From Tsukamurella paurometabola DSM 20162 (GTDB lineage Bacteria > Actinomycetota > Actinomycetes > Mycobacteriales > Mycobacteriaceae): a stretch of DNA of 64,000 nt. The notes beneath the pieces are model-generated. The model did no database searches. It saw only the letters and a program-made list of their open reading frames with translations, and was not told the DNA's origin. Below are positions 63,284 to 64,000 of the stretch, in pieces. The translations under genes were made by a program, and so were the position numbers. Within the stretch, counting starts at the first letter, position 1. Each line of letters starts with the position of its first letter. Location: positions 310,001 through 374,000 of the forward strand of contig NC_014158.1 in assembly GCF_000092225.1 (NCBI RefSeq). Reading direction: 5' to 3'.

Positions 63284-64000
63284 TCAGTCGTGCTTCTCCG
63301 CGGACCCCGGGTGCAGCGCGTGCGGCGGGTGCCCGGTGAGGTACTCGGGGCTCAGGAGCGAATCCAGGGTGGCCTCGTCCAACAGTCCGCGCTCGCGCAC
63401 GATCTCCACCACGCCTCGTCCTTCCTCGAGCGCCTGGGCGGCCACCGCGGTCGCCGCGGCATAGCCGATGCTCGGGCTCAGGGCGGTGACCACACCGATC
63501 GACTCGGCGACCGACTGCTCCAGTCGCGCCGTGTTGGCGGTGATCCCGGCGACGCACCGCTCGCCGAGCACGCGCGCCCCGCGGGTCAGGTGCGCGATCG
63601 ACTCGACCAGCGATCGCGCGATGATCGGCTCGAAGGCGTTGAGCTGGAGCTGGCCGCCTTCGGCAGCCATCGTGATCGTCACGTCGTGCCCGATCACCTC
63701 GTAGGCGATCTGGTTCACCACCTCGGGGATCACCGGGTTCACCTTGCCCGGCATGATCGACGATCCGGCCTGCACCGCGGGCAGGTGGATCTCGTTGAGA
63801 CCCGCCCGCGGCCCGGAGGACAACAGCCGCAGGTCGTTACACGTCTTGGAGAGCTTGACCGCGATCCGCTTCAGCACACCCGAGAGCTGGACGAAGACGC
63901 CGACATCGGCGGTCGCCTCGATCAGGTCGGAGGCGCCCACCAGTTCGTAGATGCCGGTGATCTCGCGTAGCCGCTCGATCACTTTGGCGCGGTAGCCGGG
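63284..64000 (-). CDS. aspA: Aspartate ammonia-lyase, C-terminal part (gene continues past the window)
   Basis: About 239 residues visible, without the start. The signature GSSIMPGKVNPVIPEVVNQ of the fumarase/aspartase superfamily is complete. KLSKTCNDLRLLSSGPRAGLNEI and EGGQLQLNAFEPII follow the aspartase pattern more than fumarase. It interconverts aspartate and fumarate plus ammonia. The frame runs off the right end (PGYRAKVIERLREITG). Its stop is 10 bases from the copper operator. Confidence 0.85.
   Translation of the reverse strand, partial: PGYRAKVIERLREITGIYELVGASDLIEATADVGVFVQLSGVLKRIAVKLSKTCNDLRLLSSGPRAGLNEIHLPAVQAGSSIMPGKVNPVIPEVVNQIAYEVIGHDVTITMAAEGGQLQLNAFEPIIARSLVESIAHLTRGARVLGERCVAGITANTARLEQSVAESIGVVTALSPSIGYAAATAVAAQALEEGRGVVEIVRERGLLDEATLDSLLSPEYLTGHPPHALHPGSAEKHD

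Noticed and set aside
1-64000. CRISPR arrays, rRNA or tRNA genes
   Set aside because: No repeated 25-40-base units with spacers and no cloverleaf-like sequence with T-arm consensus were noticed on either strand.

Overview
The window is high-GC actinobacterial DNA. A type VII secretion (ESX) locus with PE, PPE, WXG100, EspG and mycosin genes, an LpqN-family lipoprotein, an LGFP-repeat lipoprotein and a divergent lipoprotein PBP-like protein point to a mycolic-acid-containing member of the Mycobacteriales. Tsukamurella or a close relative is plausible, but I infer this from gene content and not from any search. The left third (about 1-23,150) is accessory DNA: lower GC in places, many broken genes, one insertion sequence and several compact operons. 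The right part (from about 23,150) is uniformly GC-rich and mostly ordinary chromosome.

Left region. 3-4651 is a tightly coupled five-gene operon built around PgsB (Mur-ligase-like poly-gamma-glutamate synthase) and PgsC. A two-helix extracytoplasmic sensor-like protein precedes them; an NlpC/P60-like protein that has lost its catalytic Cys and His, and a Tat-type lipoprotein hydrolase, follow. Next come an XRE/MmyB-type regulator divergent from a frameshifted FAD monooxygenase, a small membrane protein, a Gly-rich secreted protein with an LpqN-family lipoprotein, a decayed NCS2 permease, an arylsulfotransferase-like beta-propeller protein and an LGFP lipoprotein. 14,996-18,044 (minus strand) is the most novel-looking piece: a low-GC cluster resembling the Bacillus sporulation-delaying-protein (SDP) toxin systems. 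It has a 73-residue candidate precursor peptide, a strong hairpin, an HTTM (SdpB-like) membrane protein fused to an alpha/beta hydrolase, an SdpA-like protein and an ArsR-family regulator. 18.0-23.15 kb is a decayed replicon or integrative-element module: a primase-polymerase-like gene split by an IS256-family element with a perfect 8-bp target duplication.

ESX region. The primase-polymerase module runs directly into a decapitated eccC at about 23,147. Its N-terminal third is gone, and a frameshift and a nonsense codon follow. No eccA or eccB is present. Downstream the order is PE, PPE, two Esx proteins, EspG, an EspI/MinD-like protein, EccD, MycP, EccE, which is the ESX-3 order plus one gene. 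MycP has lost all three catalytic residues and the oxyanion Asn, and the MinD-like protein has lost its P-loop lysine. Immediately after lies a transmembrane Ser/Thr kinase whose extracellular part is a FecB-like siderophore-binding fold.

Right region. From 39.3 kb onward are housekeeping or metabolic genes: nitroreductase, isochorismatase-like hydrolase, GlxA-type regulator, tandem-TetR regulator divergent from fadA-fadB, HdeD and DUF1269-like proteins, GAF-ANTAR regulator, M13 peptidase, CocE/NonD hydrolase, pirin, a PBP-like lipoprotein with no catalytic residues, a diguanylate cyclase, a YbhN-type membrane protein, a two-component system, a CopB-type copper ATPase behind a CsoR-like operator, and the 3' part of aspartate ammonia-lyase.
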